Below are positions 46,301 through 53,963 of a stretch of DNA of 64,000 nucleotides, one piece after another (position 1 is the first letter of the stretch; each line of letters begins with the position of its first letter). Made by a program: the position numbers and the translations under genes. This stretch comes from Enterococcus quebecensis (lineage in GTDB: Bacteria > Bacillota > Bacilli > Lactobacillales > Enterococcaceae), in contig NZ_MIKB01000001.1 in NCBI RefSeq assembly GCF_001730365.1, positions 372,001-436,000 of the forward strand, written 5' to 3'. Below the pieces are notes generated by a model, which saw only the letters and a list, made by a program, of their open reading frames with translations, searched no databases and was not told the DNA's origin.

Positions 46301-47565
46301 CCACCGATATCTAAAATGAAATCCACTCCTGGCTGAAAATGATCCGCTGCTTTATAATGAGCCATCGTTTCAACTTCACCAATATCTACTTTCAACGCAT
46401 TCTTTATTAAATGCTCTCCATATCCAGTAACTGCGGATTTTCCGATAAAAACATCTTTAGGTAATTGTTGGTACAAGTCTTTTAGGACGCTCATTGTTGT
46501 TTCTAAGGGTTGACCTTGATTATTGCCATAGAATGAAAATAGTAAATTTCCTTCTTCATCGATCAAAGTAACTTTGGTTGTCGTAGAACCTGCGTCAATT
46601 CCTAAAAATGCTACTCCGTGATGTTCTGACAAACTTTTTTCTTGTGCTTTCGCTTGATTATGACGCACTCTGAACGCTTTTAGTTCTTCTTCATTTTTGA
46701 ATAACGGTTCTAACGTATCTGTAGGTTTTAATTGTTCTTGATTTCCTTTAGTCAGACGCTGAAGTAAATCAGCTAACGTCGTTGGGTTAGCTCCTTCAGA
46801 ATAAATAGCTGCCCCCATTGCTACAAATAATTGCGGATTTTCTGGAAAAATCACGTCATCTGGTTGAACATCTAAGGTTTCAATGAATCGTTTTCTAAGT
46901 TCAGACATAAAGAAGAGCGGACCACCTAAAAATGCTACTTTCCCTTTAATCTTCCGACCTGAGGCAAGTCCTGCAATTGTTTGATTTACCACTGCTTGAA
47001 AAATGCTCGCTGAAATATCTTCTTTTGCCGCTCCTTCATTGATCAGAGGTTGAACATCCGTTTTAGCAAAAACACCGCACCTTGATGCGATCGGATAAAT
47101 CGTTTGGTAGTTTTTAGCCAGTTCATTAACACCATTTGCATCTGTTTTTAAAAGAACTGCCATTTGATCAATAAAAGCACCCGTTCCCCCAGCACAACTG
47201 CCATTCATTCTCTGTTCCAAAGCACCTTCAAAAAAAGTAATCTTCGCATCTTCACCGCCTAATTCGATTGCAACGTCTGTTTCTGGGATAACTTCTTCTA
47301 CCGTTTTTGTACAAGCGATCACTTCTTGCACAAAAGATATATTCAAAACATCTGCTAACCCCATACCGCCAGAACCTGTGATCGTCATTGTAACTGGCGT
47401 TGAGGCACCTAATTCTTTCATTGCTTCAGTCAAAACTTTTTCAGTTGCTGCTTGTACATCTGAATAGTGACGTTCATATTTTGCGAATTTCGTATGATTT
47501 TCTTCATCAATAATTACTAATTTCACAGTTGTTGAACCGACATCTATTCCTGCTCTGATCGTCAT
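43318..47565 (-). CDS. Acyl-CoA dehydratase activase-like fusion protein (BcrAD/BadFG + DUF2229)
   Basis: 1415 residues from the ATG at 47565. Two ASKHA ATPase domains of the 2-hydroxyacyl-CoA dehydratase activator type stand in tandem: [11 protein letters not shown] (1-270; Cys124 in [11 protein letters not shown], Cys163 in SRCGVFAK) and [11 protein letters not shown] (about 320-585; [19 protein letters not shown]). The paired cysteines match the [4Fe-4S] ligands of HgdC. A four-Cys motif [10 protein letters not shown]...NRC follows, then DUF2229 and a dehydratase-like part ([32 protein letters not shown]). It joins activator and dehydratase-like modules in one chain; substrate unknown. Oxygen-sensitive radical chemistry is likely. 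Divergent TetR gene shares its control region. Confidence 0.85.
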   Translation of the reverse strand: MTIRAGIDVGSTTVKLVIIDEENHTKFAKYERHYSDVQAATEKVLTEAMKELGASTPVTMTITGSGGMGLADVLNISFVQEVIACTKTVEEVIPETDVAIELGGEDAKITFFEGALEQRMNGSCAGGTGAFIDQMAVLLKTDANGVNELAKNYQTIYPIASRCGVFAKTDVQPLINEGAAKEDISASIFQAVVNQTIAGLASGRKIKGKVAFLGGPLFFMSELRKRFIETLDVQPDDVIFPENPQLFVAMGAAIYSEGANPTTLADLLQRLTKGNQEQLKPTDTLEPLFKNEEELKAFRVRHNQAKAQEKSLSEHHGVAFLGIDAGSTTTKVTLIDEEGNLLFSFYGNNQGQPLETTMSVLKDLYQQLPKDVFIGKSAVTGYGEHLIKNALKVDIGEVETMAHYKAADHFQPGVDFILDIGGQDMKAMTIKEGVLSSIQLNEACSSGCGSFIETFAKSLNFDVKDFAIEALSSKAPVDLGSRCTVFMNSKVKQVQKEGASVGDISAGLSYSVIKNAIYKVIKVRRPEELGKKIVCQGGTFYNEAVLRAFETISEREVVRPSIAGLMGAYGAALIALENYELGQETTILGLEELDTFTADKEFTHCGLCENNCMMTVTIFSDGRQFITGNRCERGAKIKVKREDRRVNLVDYKYRKLFKYRALKEKDAIHGRIGIPRVLNMYENYPLWHTFFTDLGFRVELSPRSNKKLYEQGMETIPSDTACYPAKISHGHIQALIDSEIPLIFYPGVVFERQESPEADNHFNCPIVQSYPDVIRNNVDDIRDGKVDYRNPYINLANEASVAKVLSETFADLGISAEQVTRALRHGYEELEAFKEDIRNKGEETLVMLNQKGEKGIVLSGRPYHLDPEINHGIADVITQEGFHVLTEDCVSHLSDVGNLRVVNQWVYHSRLYAAARVVAKSKNLELVQLNSFGCGLDAVTTDQVEEIMDQYGKIYTVLKIDEGSNLGAIRIRLRSLKAAVGEREKMNFEPKLQHEEPEKIIFTKEMKKTHTLLLPMLSPIHQTGLVDVALKASGYNVVCLPADDREAVNVGLKYVNNDACYPAIISIGQLVEALESGEYDLNHVSVMMTQTGGGCRATNYIPLLRKALNDAGFPQVPVVSVSMGNKGVESNPGFKFTLPMLKRIAVAFIYGDLFERVVYRTRPYETKVGMIDALHDKWLKQVEKNVRNGSLTLFNRNMKKIIKEFDEVPLKDLQKPKVGVVGEILVKYSPTANNDIVRLLEAEGAEAVVPDIIGFMNYSLYNQVWKYENMGMSKQSKNLAQFAIRIIEYVEKPMDKALRSSKRFDGLSSIYELAEDAGKILSIGNHTGEGWFLTGEMIELLKSNVNNIVCMQPFGCLPNHVVGKGVIKELRRQYPKANIAPIDYDPGVSLVNQLNRIRLMMATAHKMMDEEKIRS

Positions 47566-47613
47566 ACACTTAATCTCCTTAAATTCCATATACTCTTATT
47601 CCCCAACACTTTG

Positions 47614-47682
47614 TTGATTATCGTACAGAATGTCTGATATAATACTTATGTATATTTTAGAAAGATTCTAAATTTATTGCAA
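47614..47682. promoter_or_regulatory. Divergent promoters with shared TetR-type operator
   Basis: Plus strand: TTGATT (47614-47619), 18-base spacer, TATAAT (47638-47643). Minus strand: TTGCAA (47677-47682), 17-base spacer, TAAAAT (47654-47659). The palindrome TTTAGAA-AGA-TTCTAAA (47656-47672, 7-bp perfect arms) covers the spacer of the minus promoter and the start region of the plus one. Confidence 0.7.
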
Positions 47683-47757
47683 CAGGCAAAACACCCAATA
47701 TTGTGAGATAAGCAACAAACTTGAAAAAACTGTTGATTATTTCGAAAGGAATTTTTT

Positions 47758-48366
47758 ATGTCAAAGAAAATCGACCTTCGGGTTAAGCGGACACATAAAA
47801 TGATTATTGAAGCTTTCTTTCACTTAGTTGAAGAAAAAGGATATGATTGTATAAAAATTCAAGATATCGCTGATGAAGCAATGATCAACCGAGCAACGTT
47901 CTACGCTCATTTCAAAGACAAACAAGATCTCTATGAACAAATTTTTGATTTTGCGGTCAATGCCTTTACTTCTGTGATTGATACGGAACAAATCATTGTC
48001 AGTAATCGAATTAAAGTAAAACAAATTGAATTGCTGCTTGCACACATTTATGTCAATATCCAAAAGAATAAAAAATTTTTTTTAACAATCATGGATGGCA
48101 GTTCCAACGAGCTACTACGAAAAAAATTAGCTGAGATTATTTACGAAAAATATGCCGATATTCTTGCTAAGTTAAAAATTACAGAAAACGACATAGAGGT
48201 TCCCATTGATTTCATTATTGAGTATATGACATCTATTTTTATTGGTACTCTTCATTGGTGGATTACAAGTGACACAGACATGTCTCCAAACCATTTGGCT
48301 AGACTTGTTATTAAACTAGTAGGAAATGGCCATCTAACAGTCTTAGGGCTTGAGATTGATAAATAA
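47758..48366 (+). CDS. TetR-family regulator
   Basis: 202 residues: N-terminal TetR helix-turn-helix (KIQDIADEAMINRATFYAHFKDKQDLYEQ, about 32-60, written here in family order) and a C-terminal all-helical ligand domain with no close known match, containing a tryptophan pair near 160 (GTLHWWITSD). The divergent layout and an operator overlapping both promoters make it the likely repressor of the activase gene and of itself. Ligand unknown. Confidence 0.88.
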   Translation: MSKKIDLRVKRTHKMIIEAFFHLVEEKGYDCIKIQDIADEAMINRATFYAHFKDKQDLYEQIFDFAVNAFTSVIDTEQIIVSNRIKVKQIELLLAHIYVNIQKNKKFFLTIMDGSSNELLRKKLAEIIYEKYADILAKLKITENDIEVPIDFIIEYMTSIFIGTLHWWITSDTDMSPNHLARLVIKLVGNGHLTVLGLEIDK

Positions 48367-48369
48367 CCT

Positions 48370-48458
48370 AAAATAGCCTGAAACAACTGTAGTGATCCCG
48401 AAAAGTTAGACTAAAAATCTAACTTTTTAAGTTCGGCTCAGTTGTTTCAGGCTATTTT
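48370..48458 (+). terminator. Compound hairpin terminator
   Basis: A perfect 20-bp stem (48370-48389 with 48439-48458) contains a second hairpin AAAAGTTAGA/TCTAACTTTT (48401-48428) in its loop; T-run follows. It ends the tetR transcript and, read the other way, the small gene at 48475. Confidence 0.85.
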
Positions 48459-48474
48459 TTATTCTCTAATTATT

Positions 48475-48660
48475 TTAGCGGTTTTTAGCTCGCCATTTTT
48501 TTGTATGTTCTGTATCTCTAGCAGAAATCACTTTGATTCCAGTTGGCTTCTCACCATTTTTCTTTTTAGAGAAAAGATTTACTTTAACATCATATTTTCC
48601 CTCACGAGCTAAGTCATAAACTTTCTCAGCGGTTTCAGTTATTTTCTCTTTGATATTCAT
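48475..48660 (-). CDS. Small basic hypothetical protein
   Basis: 61 residues from the ATG at 48660 (AGGAG eight bases before). Starts MNIKEKITETAEKVYDLAREG, then lysine-rich (FSKKKNGEKPTG) and ends HTKKWRAKNR. No membrane segment. I do not recognise a characterised family; the basic second half could bind nucleic acid. It stands alone between the tRNA terminator and the compound hairpin. Confidence 0.65.
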   Translation of the reverse strand: MNIKEKITETAEKVYDLAREGKYDVKVNLFSKKKNGEKPTGIKVISARDTEHTKKWRAKNR

Positions 48661-48751
48661 TTGATCCACTCCTAATGCTTTTTATCCACTTTATCATACA
48701 TTTCAGAAAAAGAGAACAGATGTTACTGTTATGTTCATTTTCTATAAAAAA

Positions 48752-48776
48752 AGAACAACTCCAAATGAGTTGTTCT
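48752..48776 (-). terminator. Terminator of the tRNA operon
   Basis: AGAACAACTC-CAAAT-GAGTTGTTCT with a T-run (48745-48751) on the minus strand, right after tRNA-Gln. Confidence 0.88.
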
Positions 48777-48783
48777 AATAATA

Positions 48784-48855
48784 CTGGGGTAGCTGGATTC
48801 GAACCAACGCATGACAGGATCAAAACCTGTTGCCTTACCGCTTGGCGATACCCCA
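48784..48855 (-). tRNA. tRNA-Gln (TTG)
   Basis: Minus strand, 72 nt. Acceptor stem TGGGGTA/TACCCCA with G discriminator, D-arm, anticodon loop TTTTGAT with anticodon TTG, and T-loop GGTTCGAATCC. CCA is not encoded. Second in a two-tRNA operon. Confidence 0.96.
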
Positions 48856-48865
48856 AAGATGAAAA

Positions 48866-48946
48866 TGGAGGAAAGTGGATTCGAACCACTGAACCCTAAG
48901 GAACGGATTTACAGTCCGTCGCGTTTAGCCACTTCGCTATTCCTCC
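48866..48946 (-). tRNA. tRNA-Tyr (GTA)
   Basis: Minus strand, 81 nt. Acceptor stem GGAGGAA/TTCCTCC with A discriminator; anticodon loop CTGTAAA with anticodon GTA; long variable arm (type II) as expected for bacterial tRNA-Tyr; T-loop GGTTCGAATCC. First in the operon. Confidence 0.96.
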
Positions 48947-48977
48947 AAAAGGTTTTAGTAAAAAACCTGACTTAGTT

Positions 48978-49006
48978 ATAATACAAAACTTTCGAGCAAA
49001 TTGCAA
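48978..49006 (-). promoter_or_regulatory. Promoter of the tRNA operon
   Basis: TTGCAA (49001-49006), 17-base spacer, TATTAT (48978-48983) on the minus strand, about 30 bases before tRNA-Tyr. Confidence 0.6.
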
Positions 49007-49037
49007 GCATATTTTCAAAAAAAATTGTTATTTATTT

Positions 49038-49271
49038 TTAGTCATTTAAATTCCACTGACGAATGATATACTCAATGGCTTCATCTAGCGTTTTTACTGT
49101 TGCTTCATTGCGATTATCAATCACTACAGCAAATTTTTTTGAGTCTTGTGGCACAACTTGACCAATTTCTTTTTTTCCGATCATTAACGTGTTGATGGTG
49201 ATCGTTTCACCATTAATTTTTTTCTGCGTCTCTTCGATTCTAACTTCTATATCTTTATTTTTCTTTGACAT
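49038..49271 (-). CDS. DUF2969-like small protein
   Basis: 77 residues from the ATG at 49271 (GGAGGG seven bases before; the ATG two codons earlier is too close). Pattern: SKKNKDIEVRIEE at the start, NTLMIGKKEIGQV near 32, and KTLDEAIEYIIRQWNL at the end, typical of DUF2969 in lactobacilli and enterococci. Function unknown. Independent of the sortase cassette, from which a terminator separates it. Confidence 0.7.
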   Translation of the reverse strand: MSKKNKDIEVRIEETQKKINGETITINTLMIGKKEIGQVVPQDSKKFAVVIDNRNEATVKTLDEAIEYIIRQWNLND

Positions 49272-49308
49272 CTTCATCCCTCCAAGACTCTATGGTATCA
49301 TGTTACGT

Positions 49309-49340
49309 AAAAAAAAGCACCTATCATTTACGATAGATGC
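49309..49340 (-). terminator. Terminator of the sortase cassette
   Basis: GCAcCTATC-ATTTAC-GATAGaTGC (one wobble) followed on the minus strand by eight T (49309-49316). Confidence 0.85.
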
Positions 49341-49357
49341 ATGATCTTATTTCTATT

Positions 49358-50212
49358 TTAGGCACTAAATAATTGTTTTCTCTTGATTTCACTAAATGCA
49401 CCACAAGCAATGCCTACTATCACTGAGATAATTCCTATAATAATAAACAACCATAAAAAACTTGATAGGTACGTTTGAATGAAATCATACATCGCTTTAG
49501 ATTGGATTCCTAGCCTTTTTAGAACCCCTTGCAGTAAAATAATTGCAGGTGCCACGATCATCATTAATCCGCTGCCTATGCAAATATAGGCCCAGTATCT
49601 CAATAAACGGTGAAGATACCCTCTCAACGAAGAATAGAGAGAAATACTTAATAACCCCCATAAAACACCACAAATCCCCATAAAAAGAATCAGTTTCGAT
49701 TTATAATTCATGACTTTACGGCCATAGGAAACCAAAAACGGCAACTCAATATAGCCTTTATAAATCTTTACAGCATTTTCAGACAGTCCCTTAACAGCTT
49801 GCTCTGATTCCGGCGTTGCCTGAATATTTTTTTCTTTCATGTAAGTTGTAATATCTTTAGAAACGGCCTCTTGGATATCTTGTTCGTTAGAGATAGAATA
49901 TTTAGAACCTGTATTATACATGGCTTCAAAATATGCATTTACATCTGTTTTAACCGACTCTTGACTGATTGATTGTTTTAAGACACCTTCTGGGATATTA
50001 CTGCCCAATGCACTGTTTTCTACTTGCTCGTTGATTTCACTCGTTAATTCTGAGTAATAATTTGCTTTAGCGGCTTGTTTGGCCATATAGCCTTCACTAA
50101 AGAGCGTTAATCTCAGCGTTAATAAAATCAAAAATGCAAACAAAAAGACAGAGGACAAAAAAGCAATAAAAAAACGAGAGATGACTTTCATTAAATGACC
50201 ACGATTTTTCAT
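49358..50212 (-). CDS. Four-helix membrane protein of the sortase cassette
   Basis: 284 residues. One N-terminal helix (FFIAFLSSVFLFAFLILLTL, about 13-33), an extracellular domain of about 150 residues (acidic, Asn/Ser-rich, no cysteines), then three helices (LILFMGICGVLWGLLSISL, WAYICIGSGLMMIVAPAIIL, SFLWLFIIIGIISVIVGIA). I do not recognise a named family. Last gene of a three-gene operon behind a surface protein and a sortase, 15 bases after the sortase stop, so it may present substrate or partner the sortase. Confidence 0.7.
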   Translation of the reverse strand: MKNRGHLMKVISRFFIAFLSSVFLFAFLILLTLRLTLFSEGYMAKQAAKANYYSELTSEINEQVENSALGSNIPEGVLKQSISQESVKTDVNAYFEAMYNTGSKYSISNEQDIQEAVSKDITTYMKEKNIQATPESEQAVKGLSENAVKIYKGYIELPFLVSYGRKVMNYKSKLILFMGICGVLWGLLSISLYSSLRGYLHRLLRYWAYICIGSGLMMIVAPAIILLQGVLKRLGIQSKAMYDFIQTYLSSFLWLFIIIGIISVIVGIACGAFSEIKRKQLFSA

Positions 50213-50227
50213 CTGACTGATCCTCCT

Positions 50228-51001
50228 TTATGACTTCTCATTAATGATTGGCCCAGAGACATAATCTGCAGAAACAAAAACACGTTCTGGTGTTAAGCCA
50301 ATTGCATCTAATGGGTAGCAAGTATATAGAATCAGAGATCTTTTTGAGCGGTCACCTAATTTTGTATTGATAGACGAATCTCGATAATCAGCAACTTTTA
50401 CTTCTGTTACTTGATAGGTATAATCACCATAATGAGTATGGATGCTTACTGTATCTCCAGGTTCCAAGTAATAAATTTTCCCAAATGAAGGCAAGTTATG
50501 TCCCCCAATCAAGGTTGTTCCTAAATCCCCCGGAATCATGCTGCCAATATACTGTCCTGCGCCTAAACGTAAAATGTCTTCACTATCTCCGTAATATAAT
50601 GGTTCATTAATTCCAACTTTGTCGATCACAACCTCACCAAACTGATCTCCTCCTACTGGATAGACCATATTTGAAGAAGCTAATTCTTCTTTATTGAATA
50701 CTTCTGATCCAGCAACATCATTTGAGTTTGTATTACTATCACTCTCTGCATTAGTTGAATGACTAGCAGCATCATCCGTTTTTTTGACTGCAGAGGACGA
50801 ATTTCCTTTTTGCGTTCTTTGAGCATAAAGGTTTGTCCCTTTTTGATCAAAAGAGGGCGCATCATTCAGTGAAATCAATTCAACAGCTGAAGAAGCAAAA
50901 TTAATGACAGGTGCACCAATTATGTAAATAATGAGATAGCCAAAACACATAAAGAGAAGAGGCACGTAAATAAATGCCCCTACTCTTTTTAATTGTTTCA
51001 T
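50228..51001 (-). CDS. Sortase, class D-like
   Basis: Membrane transpeptidase that cleaves a sorting motif and joins the protein to the wall. 257 residues: N-terminal anchor (GAFIYVPLLFMCFGYLIIYI), a low-complexity Ser/Asn linker (about 70-100), then the sortase barrel (about 125-250). Catalytic triad is visible: His in IGGHNLPSFG, Cys in LILYTCYPLD (TLxTC type) and Arg in LTPERVFV. It begins one base after the stop of the surface protein gene. Class is judged by layout only; a housekeeping SrtA role cannot be excluded. Confidence 0.88.
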   Translation of the reverse strand: MKQLKRVGAFIYVPLLFMCFGYLIIYIIGAPVINFASSAVELISLNDAPSFDQKGTNLYAQRTQKGNSSSAVKKTDDAASHSTNAESDSNTNSNDVAGSEVFNKEELASSNMVYPVGGDQFGEVVIDKVGINEPLYYGDSEDILRLGAGQYIGSMIPGDLGTTLIGGHNLPSFGKIYYLEPGDTVSIHTHYGDYTYQVTEVKVADYRDSSINTKLGDRSKRSLILYTCYPLDAIGLTPERVFVSADYVSGPIINEKS

Positions 51002-51002
51002 C

Positions 51003-51578
51003 TTATGCTAATTTGTTCTTTCTGCTCACAAATACTGCACCTGCTGCAGCAACGATTAATGAGCCAAAAGTAATTCCGCTTAATGCGTAATTTGATCCTG
51101 TATTTTTTACTGGAGTTCCAGTCTTGTATACAGGAGCGCCGTTAGCGTCTGTGATTGTCACAGCTGAATAGCTTCCGCCACCAAATGTGATTTTCACGCC
51201 TACAGCATTTCCAGCAGCTACTGCGTAACTTTGAATTTGCGAAATTACGTTAGCCGGCAACAATTTAATTGCACCTGCAAGTGAATTAGCACCTGACGTA
51301 TTAACTGATACGCCTTCGACTAATGTACGAGCTGCTTGGATGTTTTTTACAGCTTCATCTACTTGAGCTTGTGTCAAATCAACACGTTTCAAATGATTTT
51401 CAGCTGCATTTTTTTCAGCTGCATCAAAATAGAATTTTTTGCCGCCAATTGTTGCACCAGCATTTAATTCATTAAGAACAGACTGTTCAGCTGTCGATAT
51501 AGCACCATCAGCTGAAGCTGTTGATGCAAAGCTCAATGTAGCTACCACAGCAACGATAAATCCAATAACTTTTTTCAT
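51003..51578 (-). CDS. Secreted protein with sortase-type C-terminus
   Basis: 191 residues from the ATG at 51578 (GGGAGG upstream). Signal peptide to about residue 24 (VVATLSFASTASA), mature helical domain (AEQSVLNELNAGATIGGKKF; AAENHLKRVDLTQAQVDEAVKNI) resembling small Bacillus proteins found with class D sortases, a beta-like stretch, then a sorting-type tail: PVKNTGSNY, hydrophobic LSGITFGSLIVAAAGAVFV and SRKNKLA. The motif reads V-K-N-T-G where LPXTG would be. Probable dedicated substrate of the adjacent sortase. Confidence 0.78.
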   Translation of the reverse strand: MKKVIGFIVAVVATLSFASTASADGAISTAEQSVLNELNAGATIGGKKFYFDAAEKNAAENHLKRVDLTQAQVDEAVKNIQAARTLVEGVSVNTSGANSLAGAIKLLPANVISQIQSYAVAAGNAVGVKITFGGGSYSAVTITDANGAPVYKTGTPVKNTGSNYALSGITFGSLIVAAAGAVFVSRKNKLA

Positions 51579-51642
51579 ATTTTTTCCTCCCATCTTAAAT
51601 ATTTATAATCAATTACAGAAATTCAAGAGAAAATCTGTAAAA

Positions 51643-51651
51643 ATTATACCA
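51643..51651 (-). promoter_or_regulatory. Extended -10 promoter of the sortase cassette
   Basis: TGGTATAAT on the minus strand, about 65 bases before the surface protein ATG; no clear -35. Confidence 0.5.
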
Positions 51652-51689
51652 ACAACAACTCCTGAAAGTCTCTATGCCACAGTGAAATA

Positions 51690-51731
51690 ATATCAAAATA
51701 CTTAAAGGATTTTGATATACAAACTTTGTAT
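51690..51731. other. Paired palindromes upstream of the sortase cassette
   Basis: ATATCAAAAT/ATTTTGATAT (51690-51718, perfect 10-bp arms) directly adjoins ATACAAA-C-TTTGTAT (51717-51731, perfect). They lie between the CBS gene end and the cassette promoter, and could terminate the liv operon or bind a regulator. The run after them lacks a good T-tract. Confidence 0.5.
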
Positions 51732-51830
51732 AACAAGCATTGTTTTTTACTTCACTATTTAAAATTATCACAAGCTACTTTAATAGTCAAACTGTTTTCA
51801 AGAAAAAATCTTAAGCAATTAAAACTTTAC

Positions 51831-52481
51831 TTAGATTCTTTTCGACATAAGTACTGCTTCAAAAACATCATATCCAGCTTCCTTCAAAATCGCTTCAATT
51901 CGTTGGGTCTCATGACTTTCGATTTGCAACTCAATGATTGTTTCTAATTCCTTATGGTTCACAACAACAGTCAGGATACTAAAATCATTCATTGCTAATA
52001 ATTTTGCGATATCAGCCAAAATCCCTTTGTGATCCTCTGGAATTCTGAGCTGAATTCTTGTACCTCCATCATGATAGCCCGTAATTTTTAAAAAGGCATC
52101 GAAAATATCGTTATTTGTAATAATCCCAACTAATTCATTTTTAGACACAACTGGCAAGACACCAATGTTTTTTTGACGCATTTGAAAAATCCCATCTTCT
52201 AAAGAAGCCTCTGGTTTTATTGTTTCAACTGTTTTTACCATCACATCTGCTACTGTTGTCTTATTTAATAAATAGTTCACTTCATAAACACTTAAACTGG
52301 TTGCTTTTGAAGGCATAGCTGCTTGGATAGTTCCTTCTGTGATTAATCCAACAAGTTGTTGGTTCTTTACTACAGGCAAACGATGAATATTATTCTTTTT
52401 CATTAAATCAACTGCATCAAATATCTTCATCTCTGGTTGAGCAACAACTAAATTTTTTGTCATAAAATCACTTACGCTCAT
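51831..52481 (-). CDS. CBS-ACT domain protein (AcuB-like)
   Basis: 216 residues: two CBS domains (about 1-60 and 75-130; MTKNLVVAQPEMKIFDAVDLM, NNIHRLPVVKNQQLVGLIT, NIGVLPVVSKNELVGIIT) that bind adenine nucleotides, then an ACT domain (about 140-210; RIQLRIPEDHKGILADIAKLL) of the kind that binds amino acids. It follows livF by four bases, with its own GGAGG, so it is part of the liv operon. It may sense energy state and branched-chain amino acids to tune uptake; that is inference. Confidence 0.88.
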   Translation of the reverse strand: MSVSDFMTKNLVVAQPEMKIFDAVDLMKKNNIHRLPVVKNQQLVGLITEGTIQAAMPSKATSLSVYEVNYLLNKTTVADVMVKTVETIKPEASLEDGIFQMRQKNIGVLPVVSKNELVGIITNNDIFDAFLKITGYHDGGTRIQLRIPEDHKGILADIAKLLAMNDFSILTVVVNHKELETIIELQIESHETQRIEAILKEAGYDVFEAVLMSKRI

Positions 52482-52485
52482 ATCA

Positions 52486-53187
52486 TTATCCTCCTAAATA
52501 TGCTTTTTTCACTTCTTCACTGTCAAGTAGTTCTTTACCGAGCCCACTTAAAACAACCTCTCCGGTTTCTAAAACGTATCCACGATCTGCAATTGATAGA
52601 GCCATTTTAGCATTTTGTTCTATTAACAAAACAGTTGTTCCTTGTTTATTGATTTCTTTTATAATATTAAAAATTTCTTGAATAAAGATTGGCGCTAATC
52701 CCATAGAAGGTTCATCTAGCAACAACAGCTTAGGCTTAGACATCAGTGCTCTACCCATAGCAAGCATTTGTTGTTCACCGCCAGATAAAGTAGAGGCATC
52801 TTGATTTTTTCGTTCTTTCAAAATGGGAAAGCGGTCAAAAATCATGTCATAATCTTGTTTTAAATTTCCATCTTTCCTTAAGAATGCACCCATTTCCAAA
52901 TTTTCCTGAACAGTCAAACCAGAAAAAACATGGCGACCTTCTGGTACTTGACAAAGTCCTGCGGCAACGATTTTTTGCGGCATCATTTTTTGGATTTGTT
53001 GTCCTTCAAAAGTAATGGAGCCACTGGAAGGACGATTAAGTCCAGAAATTGTTCTTAAAATTGTTGTTTTTCCTGCCCCATTAGCGCCTATCAGAGAAAC
53101 GATCTCTCCTTGTTCAACATTAAAACTTACATCTCTTACCGCTTGAATCACACCATAATGAACAGATAGATTTTCAATTGTTAGCAT
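52486..53187 (-). CDS. livF: Branched-chain amino acid ABC transporter ATPase LivF
   Basis: 233 residues; Walker A GANGAGKTTILR near 36, Q-loop CQVPEGRHVF (LivF-type), signature LSGGEQQM, Walker B LLLLDEPSMGLAP, and the closing YVLETGEVVLSG. Its ATG overlaps the livG stop (TAATG). Works as a heterodimer with LivG on the LivHM channel. Confidence 0.94.
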   Translation of the reverse strand: MLTIENLSVHYGVIQAVRDVSFNVEQGEIVSLIGANGAGKTTILRTISGLNRPSSGSITFEGQQIQKMMPQKIVAAGLCQVPEGRHVFSGLTVQENLEMGAFLRKDGNLKQDYDMIFDRFPILKERKNQDASTLSGGEQQMLAMGRALMSKPKLLLLDEPSMGLAPIFIQEIFNIIKEINKQGTTVLLIEQNAKMALSIADRGYVLETGEVVLSGLGKELLDSEEVKKAYLGG

Positions 53188-53963
53188 TACAGTTCACCTC
53201 CAAGATAAGCTTCAATCACGCGCGGATCATTTTTAATGGTTTCTGGTTTTCCTTCAGCGATGATCTGTCCATATTCTAAAACATAGATTCTTTGGCAAAC
53301 ATCCATAACTAGGCTCATATCATGTTCGATCAAAACGATCGTAAGTTGAAACTCTTTTTGGATTTTCCGAATCAGTTCAGTTAAATCAGCTGTTTCCTGC
53401 GGATTCATTCCCGCCGCTGGTTCATCTAAAAATAGCACTTTGGGTTCTGTCGCCAAGGCTCGAACGATTTCTAGCCGTCTCTGCTCTCCATAAGGTAAGT
53501 TTTTCGCTAATGTTTGAGCCTTATCTTCTAAACCAAAAATAGCAAGCAGTTCATAAACTTTCTTTTCCATTTCCTCTTCTTTTCTATAAAAAACAGGTAA
53601 TCTTAAAATACTTGAAAGAATTCCTTCTTTATTTTTGCTATTCATTGCGATTAAGACATTGTCCATAACTGTTAAATCTTTAAATAGTCGAATATTTTGA
53701 AACGTTCGGCTCAATCCCATATCCGCAATTTTGTATGGTTTCATTCCATTCAACACATGTTCTTTCCCTAAAATATCCAATGTTACCGTTCCTTCACTTG
53801 GTTCATAAACACCAGTTAAAAGGTTGAATAAAGTGGTTTTTCCAGCGCCATTAGGACCAATCAATCCTATTAGTTCATTTGTTTCTAAAGTCAGATTAAC
53901 ATTGGAAACCGCTGCTAATCCGCCAAAATTTTTAGTTAAATTACTAACGTTCAATAGAGGCAT
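53187..53963 (-). CDS. livG: Branched-chain amino acid ABC transporter ATPase LivG
   Basis: 258 residues; Walker A GPNGAGKTTLFN near 38, Q-loop SRTFQNIRLF (LivG-type), signature LPYGEQRR, Walker B VLFLDEPAAGMNP, H-loop EHD. The start lies 20 bases inside the end of livM, so translation is coupled. GGAGG before the ATG. Confidence 0.94.
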   Translation of the reverse strand: MPLLNVSNLTKNFGGLAAVSNVNLTLETNELIGLIGPNGAGKTTLFNLLTGVYEPSEGTVTLDILGKEHVLNGMKPYKIADMGLSRTFQNIRLFKDLTVMDNVLIAMNSKNKEGILSSILRLPVFYRKEEEMEKKVYELLAIFGLEDKAQTLAKNLPYGEQRRLEIVRALATEPKVLFLDEPAAGMNPQETADLTELIRKIQKEFQLTIVLIEHDMSLVMDVCQRIYVLEYGQIIAEGKPETIKNDPRVIEAYLGGEL

